In this document: positions 8,536-17,214 of the stretch, piece after piece
Layout of the letters: each line of letters starts with the position of its first letter
Numbering within the stretch: position 1 is the stretch's first letter
NCBI RefSeq assembly: GCF_046507575.1
Contig: NZ_JBKFEY010000012.1
Coordinates: 1 to 64,000, forward strand
Reading direction: 5' to 3'
DNA: 64,000 nucleotides
DNA from: Pontitalea aquivivens
GTDB lineage: Bacteria; Pseudomonadota; Alphaproteobacteria; Rhodobacterales; Rhodobacteraceae
Notes under the pieces: generated by a model
Seen by the model: only the letters and a program-made list of their open reading frames with translations
Databases searched by the model: none
What the model was told of the DNA's origin: nothing
Made by a program: the position numbers and the translations under genes

Positions 8536-9483
8536 ATGAACATGCGTCGCAGCCTTTTGCCTGACCTGTCCATGCTGGCGACATTCGAGGCCGCCGCCCG
8601 CCACGGCAACTTCTCGCGCGCGGCCGAGGAAATGAGCCTGACACAAAGCGCCGTCAGCCGTCAGATCAAGGATCTGGAGGCCCGAACCGGCCAACGCCTG
8701 TTCGAGCGGATCCGGCAGCGTGTCGTGCTGTCCGAGGCTGGCGCCAGGGCCCTGCCCGAGGTGCGCCGCCTTCTGACAGAGGCGGAAAGCCTGATGCTTG
8801 ACACGCTGGCCGCAGGCCCGGTGACCCAGCAACTGCGGATCGGCACCCTTCCGACCTTTGGGGTGCGCTGGCTGGTGCCACGGCTGGTCGACTTCATGGC
8901 CCTGAACCCGGCGATCGCGCTGACCATAGAATCGCGCGACAGACCCTTCAGCTTTGACGAGGATCCGTTGGACCTGACGATCCACTATGGCAAACCGGTC
9001 TGGCCGGGCGCGGTGGCGGATTTCCTGTGTACCGAGGTTGTCGTGCCGGTCGCCAGCCGCGCCATGGCCACCCGGATCGAGCCAACGCCCGAAGGACTGG
9101 CAGAGGCCCCGCTGTTGCACCTGCTCAGCCGCCCCCGCCTTTGGATGCAATGGTTCGACCTGTATGGGAACGGCGCTCCAATTTATCGGGGCCAGCGTTT
9201 CGACCAATTTTCCATGCTGATCGCCGCGGCGATTTCCGGCCTCGGAGTAGGGCTGCTGCCGACCTATCTTGTCGAACGCGAGCTGGCTTCGGGAGATCTG
9301 GTGCAGTTGCTTGATGCGCCAATGGAAACCGACAATGCCTATTATGTCGTGATGCCCGAGGACCGGCAGAACCATCAGGCCAGCAAGCTGTTCCGGGATT
9401 GGATTCTGGGCCAGATCGGCACCGCCAACCAGACACGAACGCCAGAGACAAAGCCACAGGCGGGAAAAACGTCAGCACGCTAG
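8536..9483 (+). CDS. LysR-family transcriptional regulator (GcvA-like)
   Basis: A 315-residue LysR regulator. The winged HTH occupies residues 5-65 (LATFEAAARHGNFSRAAEEM, then LTQSAVSRQIKDLEARTGQRLFER), and the periplasmic-binding-like effector domain follows from about residue 90 (LRIGTLPTFGVRWLVPRL, the GcvA-type opening). The gene is divergent from hglS with only about 100 nt between them, so it probably controls the lysine/2-oxoadipate unit in response to a pathway intermediate. The C-terminal 20 residues are a polar tail. Effector and target are inferred from divergence. Confidence 0.9.
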   Translation: MNMRRSLLPDLSMLATFEAAARHGNFSRAAEEMSLTQSAVSRQIKDLEARTGQRLFERIRQRVVLSEAGARALPEVRRLLTEAESLMLDTLAAGPVTQQLRIGTLPTFGVRWLVPRLVDFMALNPAIALTIESRDRPFSFDEDPLDLTIHYGKPVWPGAVADFLCTEVVVPVASRAMATRIEPTPEGLAEAPLLHLLSRPRLWMQWFDLYGNGAPIYRGQRFDQFSMLIAAAISGLGVGLLPTYLVERELASGDLVQLLDAPMETDNAYYVVMPEDRQNHQASKLFRDWILGQIGTANQTRTPETKPQAGKTSAR

Positions 9484-9533
9484 ATCCCTCGGTCCGGCGG
9501 TCGAAGACGTCCCGGCAGGCAGGCAGGCCCTAA

Positions 9534-11147
9534 TCAGTTTGCCACAGACTGATCAGCCAACATCCCGTCGCTTTCGGCGAATTGCACATCAATCAAACAG
9601 GGGCCGTCCAACGACAAGGCCCGGGTGAGGGCATCATGAAGACCCTCCAGGGTTGTAACGGCTGTCGCATTCACGCCGAAGGACTCCGCCACCTTCACCC
9701 AGTCCACGCCCGGCCTGTCCAGGGAAAGCATGTCAAACGCCGTTTGACCGGGCGTCGCGCCGACCTTGGTATATTCCCCTTGCAAGATCGCGTACTTGCG
9801 ATTGTTCAGCAAGAGCGTCGTACAGGGCAGGTTCTCTCGTGCCTGGGTCCAGAGAGCCTGCAAGGTATACGCTGCAGATCCGTCCGCCTGAATGGAAACG
9901 ACGCGACGATGACCTTGCCCAACGTCAGCGGCCCCAATCGCGGCGCCGGTCGCCATTGGCAAACCACCACCGATAGCGCCGCCGACCATGCTCAGCCAGT
10001 CACACGGGTTCACGTTAGCCAGACGCGCGGGAAAACCACTGCCCAAAGTGATTGCCTCGTCACAAACAATAGCATCCCGGGGCAACAGCGCACAAACCAC
10101 CTCGGCAAAACCATCAGCATCAATCGGCCCCCTATGATCGATTGCCGGGATGTCTTGCACAACCTCGGGAGGCGCACAGGGCGTACCTCCCAGCGCCACC
10201 AAAACACCTGCCAGCGCGGCCAGGGCATCCTGATCAGGGCGTGACAATTCAATGATTTCGGCATCAGCCCGCGACAGCAGACTCGGCCGTCCAGGGTAAA
10301 GAAAAAACGCGGTCGGTGGCGGGCAGTTGACAAGGATCACATGATCATACGGTTCCAGGCTGTCGAGGGCATCTTCGACACCATACGGAACCCTTGGGAG
10401 TGGAAGGCGACCACGCCCAACCGGCAAGACGGATACGAGCGAACTCAACATCAGATCCACGCCCAGTTCCTGCAAGCCGGCAAGCAACATGTGTGCATCC
10501 GGCCCCACGGCGGGCGTCCCAAGCAGCAACAGGCTGCGCCCAGGCCCACGCAATGCGGAAACCGCACGCTCGATTTGAAACGGGGTCACCGGTTCAGGCC
10601 GCTCGATCAACCCCAGGGAACCAGGTGACGCGCCCAGCCCCCATGATACATCGGCAGGCAACACGAGCGTTGCGATCTTTCCATATGACTGCCTGGCCAC
10701 CTGAACGGCTCTTGCAGCATATTCTCCAAGATCTTCGGGGGATGCAGGAAGGCCGCACCAATGACTGCATGTCTTTGCAAGCGCCACCACATCCGATGTC
10801 AACGGACTGTCATAAGGAACATGCGCCAAGGCATGATCCCCCACGATATTCACAATCCCTGCGCCCGCGCGGCGCGCATTGTGCAGATTGGCCAGACCAT
10901 TCGAAAGCCCCGGACCACAATGCAACAGGGTTGCCGCCGGCCGCCGCGCGACCCGGAAATAGCCGTCTGCCATTCCGGTCACCACGTTTTCCTGCAGCCC
11001 AAGAACGCATCTGATCCCAGGAGAGCGGTCAAGCGCCGCAACAAAGTGCATTTCGCTGGTCCCGGGATTGGCGAAGCAAGTTGAAACTGCCCCATGGATC
11101 AGGGTTTCAACCAATGCTTCGGCACCAGAGAACGTCCGTTCGGTCAC
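9534..11147 (-). CDS. Thiamine-diphosphate enzyme, acetolactate synthase/benzoylformate decarboxylase-like
   Basis: A 537-residue ThDP enzyme. The N-terminal Pyr domain has the activating Glu in ANPGTSEMHFVAAL (about residue 30), the middle domain carries a LLLGTPAVGPDA-type stretch, and the PP domain has the metal-binding ADGS...NN motif (QADGSAAYTLQA, LLLNNRKYAIL). The short size and GTSE form resemble benzoylformate decarboxylase and oxalyl-CoA/2-hydroxyacyl lyases more than true acetolactate synthase. The GTG at 11147 is chosen because a perfect AAGGAGG lies 6 nt upstream; a longer frame exists but lacks this. It is the last gene of the IclR-linked block, and likely decarboxylates or cleaves a 2-oxoacid product. 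Substrate unknown. Confidence 0.82.
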   Translation of the reverse strand: MTERTFSGAEALVETLIHGAVSTCFANPGTSEMHFVAALDRSPGIRCVLGLQENVVTGMADGYFRVARRPAATLLHCGPGLSNGLANLHNARRAGAGIVNIVGDHALAHVPYDSPLTSDVVALAKTCSHWCGLPASPEDLGEYAARAVQVARQSYGKIATLVLPADVSWGLGASPGSLGLIERPEPVTPFQIERAVSALRGPGRSLLLLGTPAVGPDAHMLLAGLQELGVDLMLSSLVSVLPVGRGRLPLPRVPYGVEDALDSLEPYDHVILVNCPPPTAFFLYPGRPSLLSRADAEIIELSRPDQDALAALAGVLVALGGTPCAPPEVVQDIPAIDHRGPIDADGFAEVVCALLPRDAIVCDEAITLGSGFPARLANVNPCDWLSMVGGAIGGGLPMATGAAIGAADVGQGHRRVVSIQADGSAAYTLQALWTQARENLPCTTLLLNNRKYAILQGEYTKVGATPGQTAFDMLSLDRPGVDWVKVAESFGVNATAVTTLEGLHDALTRALSLDGPCLIDVQFAESDGMLADQSVAN

Positions 11148-11200
11148 TGCGACCTCCTTTTCGGATGCGGCATCGATATTGTAGCCAGCCCCGGACCCGG

Positions 11201-11803
11201 TCAGTAAGGATGTGTTGCCGCGACAGCTGGTCGTGTGGCATAGGCATCGAACCAGGACGCCACACCCGGGCAAGTCTGACGCCAGCACAGCTCAGGGATG
11301 CGGTTGTCAATAAACGACAGCGCACAAAAAACCGAAATCGGGCCAATATCATGGCGCCCATCAAAATGGCCGGTTCGCGCTTCGATCCAGGCGAGGCTGT
11401 CTTCGATCTTGCCGCGCCACGCCGCCTGCCACTCGTCCCATTGCCGATTGGCCGGACGAAGTCCGATGTCATAACGCAATTGCAAGGCTGCATCGCACAT
11501 ACCGTCGCCAAGGGCCTGATCGCGCAGGTTACGCCAGCGTTGCGGCCCCTTGCCGATCAGATCGCCCCCGGCAAATGCATCCAGAAATTCGCAAATCACG
11601 GGGCTGTCGAACAGAATCTCGCCATCGTCGCTTACCAACGTCGGAATCTGGCCCGAAGGGTTCATCGCGCGGAACCCGGTGTCACGCAGCATAAGATTGC
11701 CGTTTCCGTGGATTAGCTCGATCCGGCCGGTCAGGCCCAGTTCCCCGGCAAGAATGGTTACCTTGCGCGCAAAGGGGGACAGACGGGAATGATACAGTTT
11801 CAT
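11201..11803 (-). CDS. Glutathione S-transferase family protein
   Basis: A 200-residue GST. The thioredoxin-like N-domain has the catalytic Ser in YHSRLSPFARKV, the cis-Pro in NPSGQIPTLV and the glutathione-binding DSPVICEFLD. The helical C-domain includes the FCALSFIDNR hydrophobic-capping helix. Bacterial zeta/beta-like GSTs of this length isomerise or conjugate catabolic intermediates. It sits between the ABC ATPase and the ThDP enzyme on the same strand, so it may act on an intermediate of the same unknown pathway. The family is certain; the reaction is not. Confidence 0.88.
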   Translation of the reverse strand: MKLYHSRLSPFARKVTILAGELGLTGRIELIHGNGNLMLRDTGFRAMNPSGQIPTLVSDDGEILFDSPVICEFLDAFAGGDLIGKGPQRWRNLRDQALGDGMCDAALQLRYDIGLRPANRQWDEWQAAWRGKIEDSLAWIEARTGHFDGRHDIGPISVFCALSFIDNRIPELCWRQTCPGVASWFDAYATRPAVAATHPY

Positions 11804-11818
11804 GTGCTCTGCTCTGGT

Positions 11819-12607
11819 TCAGACGGTATCTGCGTGCGGCAAACGGAATTTGTCGTGCCCCTTGAGGAACTCTCGCGTCCGTTCCTGCTGAGGCGAGATC
11901 AAGACCTGCTGCGGCGTGCCCTGTTCGTGGATCATACCCTGATGCAGGAAGACGATGCGGTCCGCGACATGATAGGCGAACCCAAGTTCGTGCGTCACGA
12001 TAACCATCGTGACCCGATCACGGCTGAGTTGGCGCATGACCTCAAGCACTTCGCCAACAAGTTCGGGATCGAGCGCCGATGTCGCCTCATCAAACAACAT
12101 GACCTGCGGGTCCATCGCAAGCGCACGGGCGATTGCCACGCGCTGCTGCTGACCACCGGACAAGCGGGCGGGATATTCATCGGCCTTTTCGGCGATACCC
12201 ACCCGGGCCAGTTCGGCAAGCGCCCGTTTGCGGGCCTCGGCAGAGGAAAGGCCCTTCACCTTGATCGGGGCAAGCATGATGTTTTCCGCCACCGTCATAT
12301 GCGGGAACAGGTTGAACTGCTGGAACACCATACCGACCTGCGCCCGGATCGCGGTCAGCTTCGCCTCGCTGTATCTTGGTTGTCCACTGCCACCATCCTG
12401 GCCGACCTGCCGACCATTCAGCCAGATCCGCCCGGTCGTCGGCACTTCGAGGAAATTCAGACACCGCAGCAGTGTACTCTTGCCCGAACCACTGGAACCC
12501 AGAAGCACTACAGTTTCCCCCGCCTTCACGGAGAGATCAATTGATTTGAGAACCTTCAGGTCGCCGAAGCATTTGCTGAGGCTTTCAACACGGAGAACTT
12601 CCGTCAT
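11819..12607 (-). CDS. Polar amino acid ABC transporter ATP-binding protein
   Basis: A 262-residue ATPase of the GlnQ/HisP family. Visible are Walker A GSSGSGKS (about residue 38), the Q-loop VFQQFNLFPHMT, the signature LSGGQQQRVAIARAL, Walker B VMLFDEATSALDPE and the switch His in VIVTHE. It energises uptake together with the two permeases (6 nt upstream) and the binding protein. Gene order (binding protein, permease, permease, ATPase) is standard for this class. The class imports amino acids, opines or similar small polar compounds. Confidence 0.92.
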   Translation of the reverse strand: MTEVLRVESLSKCFGDLKVLKSIDLSVKAGETVVLLGSSGSGKSTLLRCLNFLEVPTTGRIWLNGRQVGQDGGSGQPRYSEAKLTAIRAQVGMVFQQFNLFPHMTVAENIMLAPIKVKGLSSAEARKRALAELARVGIAEKADEYPARLSGGQQQRVAIARALAMDPQVMLFDEATSALDPELVGEVLEVMRQLSRDRVTMVIVTHELGFAYHVADRIVFLHQGMIHEQGTPQQVLISPQQERTREFLKGHDKFRLPHADTV

Positions 12608-12613
12608 GGGAGC

Positions 12614-13279
12614 TTACCTCGCTTTGTTCAGCCGATCCTCGAGGGTCTTCGCAAGGACGCTGAAAGGTATGAGAACGATGATGAAGATCAGGGCGACGAT
12701 CGAATAGGTTTCGATCGGGCGATATTCGGTGTCAGAAACCAGCTTGGCGTAATACAGCAGGTCACCATAAGCCACGGTCGAAGCAATGGTGGTCAGTTTT
12801 GCCACCTCAATTGCCCGGTTGGTAAAGGCGGGCACCATGCGCCGCACAGCCTGCGGGATCACGATGTAAATAAGCTGTTGCCGCTTGCTGAGGCCCAGCG
12901 CCTTACCCGCTTCATACTGTCCGACGACGATGGACTGCAGACCGCTACGATAGATGTCGCTGCAGTAGGCGATATTATACAGTGCAAAGGCGCTGATCGC
13001 GACGAAGAAGGGACTATTTTGAATGCCCAGCAAAATCGGCGCGAAGGCCTGGAAGAAGAAGAGTTGGATCAGAAGCGGCGTGTTGCGGATCAGGCCGACA
13101 TAGGCGGCTGCGGGAAGACGCAGCCATGACGCCTTCGCCCCCCGGGCCAACCCCAGCAGCAAGCCCATCAAAAGCCCTGCGACCATCGTGGTTCCGGTCA
13201 GAAGCAGCGTGTTGAGCAAACCGCGCAAGAACAACGTATGATAGTTCAGAAGGATCTGGATATCGAAATATTGGCTCAT
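12614..13279 (-). CDS. Polar amino acid ABC transporter permease
   Basis: A 221-residue inner-membrane permease of the His/Glu/Gln/Arg/opine (HisM) family. It has about five hydrophobic segments and the EAA motif EAGKALGLSKRQQLIYIVIPQAVRR (near residues 120-145; contact site with the ATPase). GLIRNTPLLIQLFFFQ is the family hallmark at about residue 62. It forms a heterodimer with the permease encoded just upstream, 15 nt away. Confidence 0.92.
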   Translation of the reverse strand: MSQYFDIQILLNYHTLFLRGLLNTLLLTGTTMVAGLLMGLLLGLARGAKASWLRLPAAAYVGLIRNTPLLIQLFFFQAFAPILLGIQNSPFFVAISAFALYNIAYCSDIYRSGLQSIVVGQYEAGKALGLSKRQQLIYIVIPQAVRRMVPAFTNRAIEVAKLTTIASTVAYGDLLYYAKLVSDTEYRPIETYSIVALIFIIVLIPFSVLAKTLEDRLNKAR

Positions 13280-13294
13280 CGCGTCGTTCCTCGC

Positions 13295-13960
13295 TCAACG
13301 GTCCGACACGGCCAGTCGCCGTTCGACATGATGGGTCAGTGCTGAGGCACCCGAGAACAAGATGAAGTAAATCACAGCCACAACCGCGAATGTCTCCATT
13401 GGCCGATAGGACTCCGCGGCGATGCGTGTTGCCTGATATGTGAGGTCCTGAAAGGTGATGACCGCGGCAAGTGAGGTGGCCTTCACAAGGTCGATCGAGG
13501 TCAGCAGAAACACAGGAAGCATTCTCCGCACCGCCTGCGGCAAGATGATCGAACGCATCGTCTGGGCACGGCTAAGACCAAGCGCCTTACCTGCCTCGGA
13601 CTGGCCGGCAGGAACAGAGACGATGCCGCCGCGAAACAACTCTCCGAAATAGCCCGAACTCTGGATACCAAGCGCCAAGGTCGCGGCAAGATAGGGGCTG
13701 ACCGCCGTGCCAAGCAGCGCAGGAAGTGCGAAATAGAACCAGAAGATCACAACCATCAACGCCGTCGAACGCAGCACATAGACCAGGCCGGTTCCGATCC
13801 GCGCCAGAACGCCAAATCCAGACAGGCGCATCAAGGCAAGCACAAGGCCCAGCGGGATGGCGATCGCAAGGGCGCTGGCCGACAACTGAAGCGTGCCGAC
13901 AAGGCCCTCGGCCAAGAGCGCCTTGTTCCGCATGACAGGCTCGAAATTCCATTCGTACAT
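13295..13960 (-). CDS. Polar amino acid ABC transporter permease
   Basis: A permease of about 221 residues, paralogous to the next gene. The EAA loop is EAGKALGLSRAQTMRSIILP, and YVLRSTALMVVIFWFYF replaces the more usual RGTPLLVQ segment. The ATG at 13960 has AGGA at suitable spacing; an in-frame TTG two codons earlier is less likely. Together the two permeases form the membrane channel for the substrate delivered by the binding protein encoded 57 nt upstream. Confidence 0.9.
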   Translation of the reverse strand: MYEWNFEPVMRNKALLAEGLVGTLQLSASALAIAIPLGLVLALMRLSGFGVLARIGTGLVYVLRSTALMVVIFWFYFALPALLGTAVSPYLAATLALGIQSSGYFGELFRGGIVSVPAGQSEAGKALGLSRAQTMRSIILPQAVRRMLPVFLLTSIDLVKATSLAAVITFQDLTYQATRIAAESYRPMETFAVVAVIYFILFSGASALTHHVERRLAVSDR

Positions 13961-14017
13961 GTGCAATCCTGGTCTGGTTGGCTGATCCGGCCCGTGTTCC
14001 GGGCCGGATCCGTATCA

Positions 14018-14881
14018 TCATTGGATGAATTCTACGGAGACATCTTCAGGTTTGATCCCGCTGGCCGCCAGTTCTTGCTGATAGATGGCCTGCGTCGTGC
14101 CAACATCGGTCATGTATGCGAAGGTCGTTTCCAGGAAATGCCGCCAGCGCTGATCCTGCTGCGGAGGAATGGCCGCCACGATCGGAAGATAGATCGCAGG
14201 ATCCTTGAGCAGCGCGACTTGCCCCTTGTTCATCTTGGCCTTTGCCGTGTCCGAAGCAGACGGCGTGGCGATGGTGCCATCGATCTGGCCAGTCTGGAAG
14301 GCCGCCAGCACCTCCGACGTTGACGGGAACCGTTGAATGGACGCGTTGGGTGCAAACTTCTGCAGCATCGAATCGAAGTTGGTTCCATTGACCACGCCCA
14401 ACTTCACATCAGGCCTGTCAAGGTCGGCCCAGTTGCCGACCGACAGGTCTTCGCGCCCGAAGAAGACCACACCATATTTGTAGACTGGTGTATGAATGAA
14501 TTCGATCGCGGCGGCGCGCTGCGGCGTTCCATCAAGGCCCAGGAAGAGGTCGACCTGACCCGTCTGAATGGCGGCAACGGCACCGGCCCAGGACAGCTCG
14601 ACGATCTCGATCTCGGCGCCAAGCGACTTGGCCACTTCCTGGCCCAGCATCACGGCCACACCACGCCAAGTGTCGCTGCCCTGCTTGACGCCGCCGCCCG
14701 AGGTGCCAAGCGCGTCTTTGTAGGAAAACGGTGCATAAGGCGCAACGCCCAGGCGAACCACCTTTGATTCGTTTATCCGGTCCCAGCTCGAATCCTGGGC
14801 ATGGGCAGCAGGGGCCGTTGTCGCGAATGCGAGCGCCGTCGCAAGGACGGGGGCCAGTAAACGACGAAGTATCTTACTCAT
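14018..14881 (-). CDS. Amino acid ABC transporter substrate-binding protein
   Basis: A 287-residue family 3 periplasmic binding protein. Residues 1-29 form a Sec signal ending AHAQDS. The mature domain has VRLGVAPYAPFSYKD, the GVAVMLGQEVAKSLG helix and VDLFLGLDGTPQRA, where many amino acid binders carry a DxxxAGxxxTPER substrate site. The Arg of that site appears shifted or altered (GLDGTPQRAA), so the ligand may not be a common alpha-amino acid. The start at 14881 is chosen over an upstream ATG because the signal peptide begins there and GGAG precedes it. It is the first gene of its transcription unit and follows a 21-bp palindrome. Confidence 0.88.
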   Translation of the reverse strand: MSKILRRLLAPVLATALAFATTAPAAHAQDSSWDRINESKVVRLGVAPYAPFSYKDALGTSGGGVKQGSDTWRGVAVMLGQEVAKSLGAEIEIVELSWAGAVAAIQTGQVDLFLGLDGTPQRAAAIEFIHTPVYKYGVVFFGREDLSVGNWADLDRPDVKLGVVNGTNFDSMLQKFAPNASIQRFPSTSEVLAAFQTGQIDGTIATPSASDTAKAKMNKGQVALLKDPAIYLPIVAAIPPQQDQRWRHFLETTFAYMTDVGTTQAIYQQELAASGIKPEDVSVEFIQ

Positions 14882-14938
14882 CAGCAGTCTCCGTGTTGGT
14901 CGTTCGGAGCCGTAGCCCCGCATCGGTTATCGTATCTA

Positions 14939-14959
14939 ATGTTGCTTATTGTGCAACAT
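14939..14959. promoter_or_regulatory. Putative IclR operator upstream of the ABC importer
   Basis: A perfect 7-bp inverted repeat, ATGTTGC-N7-GCAACAT, 58 nt upstream of the binding-protein start codon. The same 21-bp architecture recurs at 19601-19621 upstream of the hemB-like gene. Palindromes with TTGC/GCAA arms are usual for IclR regulators, and an iclR gene lies next to it. Confidence 0.7.
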
Positions 14960-15087
14960 GATGCTTACAGTGCACCAATCAAGCAGTTCCTGTCAAGCCA
15001 CTCGACGCATCCAGAACCGTTGATCAAACGACTTTTAAGACTGCGGGAATGGCGCGGAAAACACGCGCGCCACGGCCTTTGACCATT

Positions 15088-15855
15088 TCACGCGCGCCCG
15101 GGCCGCGCTTCCATGCGCGCTTTGAAATCCAGGAGCGCCCGCTTCACACACGCCTCGTCCTGAGCGGTCTCGGGCGACGAGAACATGGCGATTCCGACCG
15201 CTATATCCAGACGCGGATCTCCGGTCAGGCAGACAGCATAAGACGTCACACCTTTCGCCAGCTCATCGCGCGACACCGCAAAACCTTCGCGACGAACAGC
15301 GTCGGACTTCTCCAGAAAACCCAGCGCCTCGGGACGATCGGCCATTAACTGCAGGAACTCTTCCTCGGTTTTCCGCGCCAGAAGCACCTTACCCAGCGAG
15401 CTGATATGCGCCGGCAGCCGCGCGCCGATGTCGAACGACAGATTGACCGCATTATCCCGGTGCCGGTGGCTGTAAGCGATCACCAGATCGGGACCATCCA
15501 GCATACCGATACAGGCGGTGTGCTTCGCGGCCTCGACAAGATCGCCCAGCGATGCGCGCACCCAATCAAAATAGTCAAAGCTTTGCTGTGCAAAAGCACC
15601 AAGCTGCAAAGCCAGGACGCCCAGTTGATACTTGGCGCTACGGCTGTCTTGCAGCAACAATCCCTGCTCTCGCAGCGATGCCATCAGGCGTGAGGCGGTG
15701 CTGCGGTTCAATCCCAGATGCCGCGCGACTTCCGAGACGGAGACTTCCCCATCCGACCGCATCAACAGCTTCAGCACTTCGACGACGTTTTCTGCGACTT
15801 TCACAAGATCTTCCCAACTTTCAATGCCGGCCATGCGGCGCGGCGGATGCAACAT
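15088..15855 (-). CDS. IclR-family transcriptional regulator
   Basis: A 255-residue IclR regulator. The winged HTH spans residues 20-75 (EVSVSEVARHLGLNRSTASRLMASL), and the effector domain follows, with HTACIGMLDGPDLVIAYS and the LPAHISSLGKVLLA helix. The chosen ATG (15855) has only weak GAGA upstream; an ATG seven codons later (15834) is possible. The first codons contain an ATGTTGCAT half-site like the arms of the two nearby palindromes, suggesting autoregulation if the later start is used. It sits within the block, between the FAD oxidases and the importer, and is the obvious controller of both halves. Confidence 0.88.
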   Translation of the reverse strand: MLHPPRRMAGIESWEDLVKVAENVVEVLKLLMRSDGEVSVSEVARHLGLNRSTASRLMASLREQGLLLQDSRSAKYQLGVLALQLGAFAQQSFDYFDWVRASLGDLVEAAKHTACIGMLDGPDLVIAYSHRHRDNAVNLSFDIGARLPAHISSLGKVLLARKTEEEFLQLMADRPEALGFLEKSDAVRREGFAVSRDELAKGVTSYAVCLTGDPRLDIAVGIAMFSSPETAQDEACVKRALLDFKARMEARPGRA

Positions 15856-15892
15856 ATTTCTCTATATGCATCTTGTTGCGGGAAGGCCAAGA

Positions 15893-17197
15893 TCAGGCTT
15901 TTGCCTTTGGTCGGTCCGCCCAGGCATAATAGCGTGTCGCAATGGGCGTGGTATAGCGTCTGAGAACCCTTGCATGCATCGGCACCAACGGGAATTCCCG
16001 ATCATAAGCGGTTTCCTGGTCCCCGCTCTGCAGGATGCGTTCGGCCGCCTTACGCCCAAGGTAGGGCGCAAAAAGCAGGCCACCAAAGCAATACCCAAGG
16101 GCATAATGCAGGCCCTCATGGCTTCCTACATGGGGATACATGTCCCACGTCGCGGCGCAGCGCCCACCCCACGCATGGGTAAGCTGCACATTTTCCATCT
16201 GGGGGAACAGGAACATGATATCCTGGTGAATTTCGCGCGCGAGGCCCTTCAGCCCGCCGATCGGGCGTCGCCCGGTCTTTGAACCGAAAACCAGCCGCTT
16301 GCCGTCGGCGGACAATTGCATGTATCGGGTGGCGCGCGTGTTGTCGATGTAAGTGCGGTTGTTGGGCAGGATCTCGGCCGCAAGTCCCGCAGGCAGTTCT
16401 TCTGTGGCAACCATATAGGCATTGATCGGCAACAAGCGGCGGTTCAGCCAGGGCACCAATGCATCCGTATAGCCGTTGGTCGCAACAAGCACCTGGCCTG
16501 CGCGAATCCTGTGGCGACCGACGCTGACAACCCATCTGTCCGCTTCCTGCGCAAGCCTGGTCACGCGTGCGTGACCGATGATCTTGGCCCCTGCTTTTTC
16601 AGCACGCAGCAGCATCGCTCGCGTATAACGGGCCGGGTTCAACGACGCGCTATCGCGCACCACCACCCCACCGTAATATTTGTCCGATCCCATCTCACCG
16701 GCCGCGCTGCCCGGAACAAGTTCATACTCCTCACCAAGCAATTTGCCTCTGGCCTCGAATTCCCTGGCAAGCCCATCGTAATGCTTCTGGCTCAACGCCC
16801 CGATGAAACGACCGGAAATGCGGAAATCGCACTCCAGGTTCCCGGACTGGATCCTGTCGACGCTTTCCTGAAAGATCGCGGCCTGTTCACGAAAAAACTC
16901 TACGGCTTTGTCACGCCCGATTTCCCTGGACAACAACAACAGGGATTGACGTCCCGCCTTGCCCAACATCCCGGCATTGCGCGCGCTTGCGCCCGCCCCG
17001 GGCTCTTCGGCGTCGAGCACCAGGACATCGCGCCCGGCAGATGCCAGGCGATGGGCCGCCGACAGGCCGGTCAAGCCGGCCCCGACAACGACCACATCTG
17101 CTTGTCGGGGAAGCTGTGACGGCAGCGGCAGGGATGCCAGTCCATCAGCCCAGAAGGGTTTCTGGCAAAAATCGGGGGAAAGAGGGGGGCGGGTCAT
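15893..17197 (-). CDS. FAD-dependent oxidoreductase, DAO family (DadA/PuuB-like), copy 2
   Basis: A 434-residue flavoprotein of the D-amino acid oxidase/sarcosine oxidase/PuuB superfamily. The Rossmann opening is DVVVVGAGLTGLSAAHRLA at about residue 30, then the ARNAGMLGK segment contacting FAD, LVATNGYTDALVPWL in the middle, and a C-terminal GLHYALGYCFGGLLFAP that closes the FAD site. Such enzymes oxidise secondary or primary amines with O2 or the respiratory chain as acceptor. The ATG at 17197 has AGGATG just upstream. It follows a paralogous gene by 17 nt, so the pair probably arose by tandem duplication and may act on two successive substrates. Confidence 0.85.
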   Translation of the reverse strand: MTRPPLSPDFCQKPFWADGLASLPLPSQLPRQADVVVVGAGLTGLSAAHRLASAGRDVLVLDAEEPGAGASARNAGMLGKAGRQSLLLLSREIGRDKAVEFFREQAAIFQESVDRIQSGNLECDFRISGRFIGALSQKHYDGLAREFEARGKLLGEEYELVPGSAAGEMGSDKYYGGVVVRDSASLNPARYTRAMLLRAEKAGAKIIGHARVTRLAQEADRWVVSVGRHRIRAGQVLVATNGYTDALVPWLNRRLLPINAYMVATEELPAGLAAEILPNNRTYIDNTRATRYMQLSADGKRLVFGSKTGRRPIGGLKGLAREIHQDIMFLFPQMENVQLTHAWGGRCAATWDMYPHVGSHEGLHYALGYCFGGLLFAPYLGRKAAERILQSGDQETAYDREFPLVPMHARVLRRYTTPIATRYYAWADRPKAKA

Positions 17198-17214
17198 GTC
17201 AACATCCTGGAAGG

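Noticed and set aside
9534..11147. Calling the ThDP enzyme acetolactate synthase (ilvB)
   Set aside because: No small-subunit gene is nearby, the protein is shorter than IlvB, and its N-terminal GTSE motif is nearer to benzoylformate decarboxylase-type enzymes.
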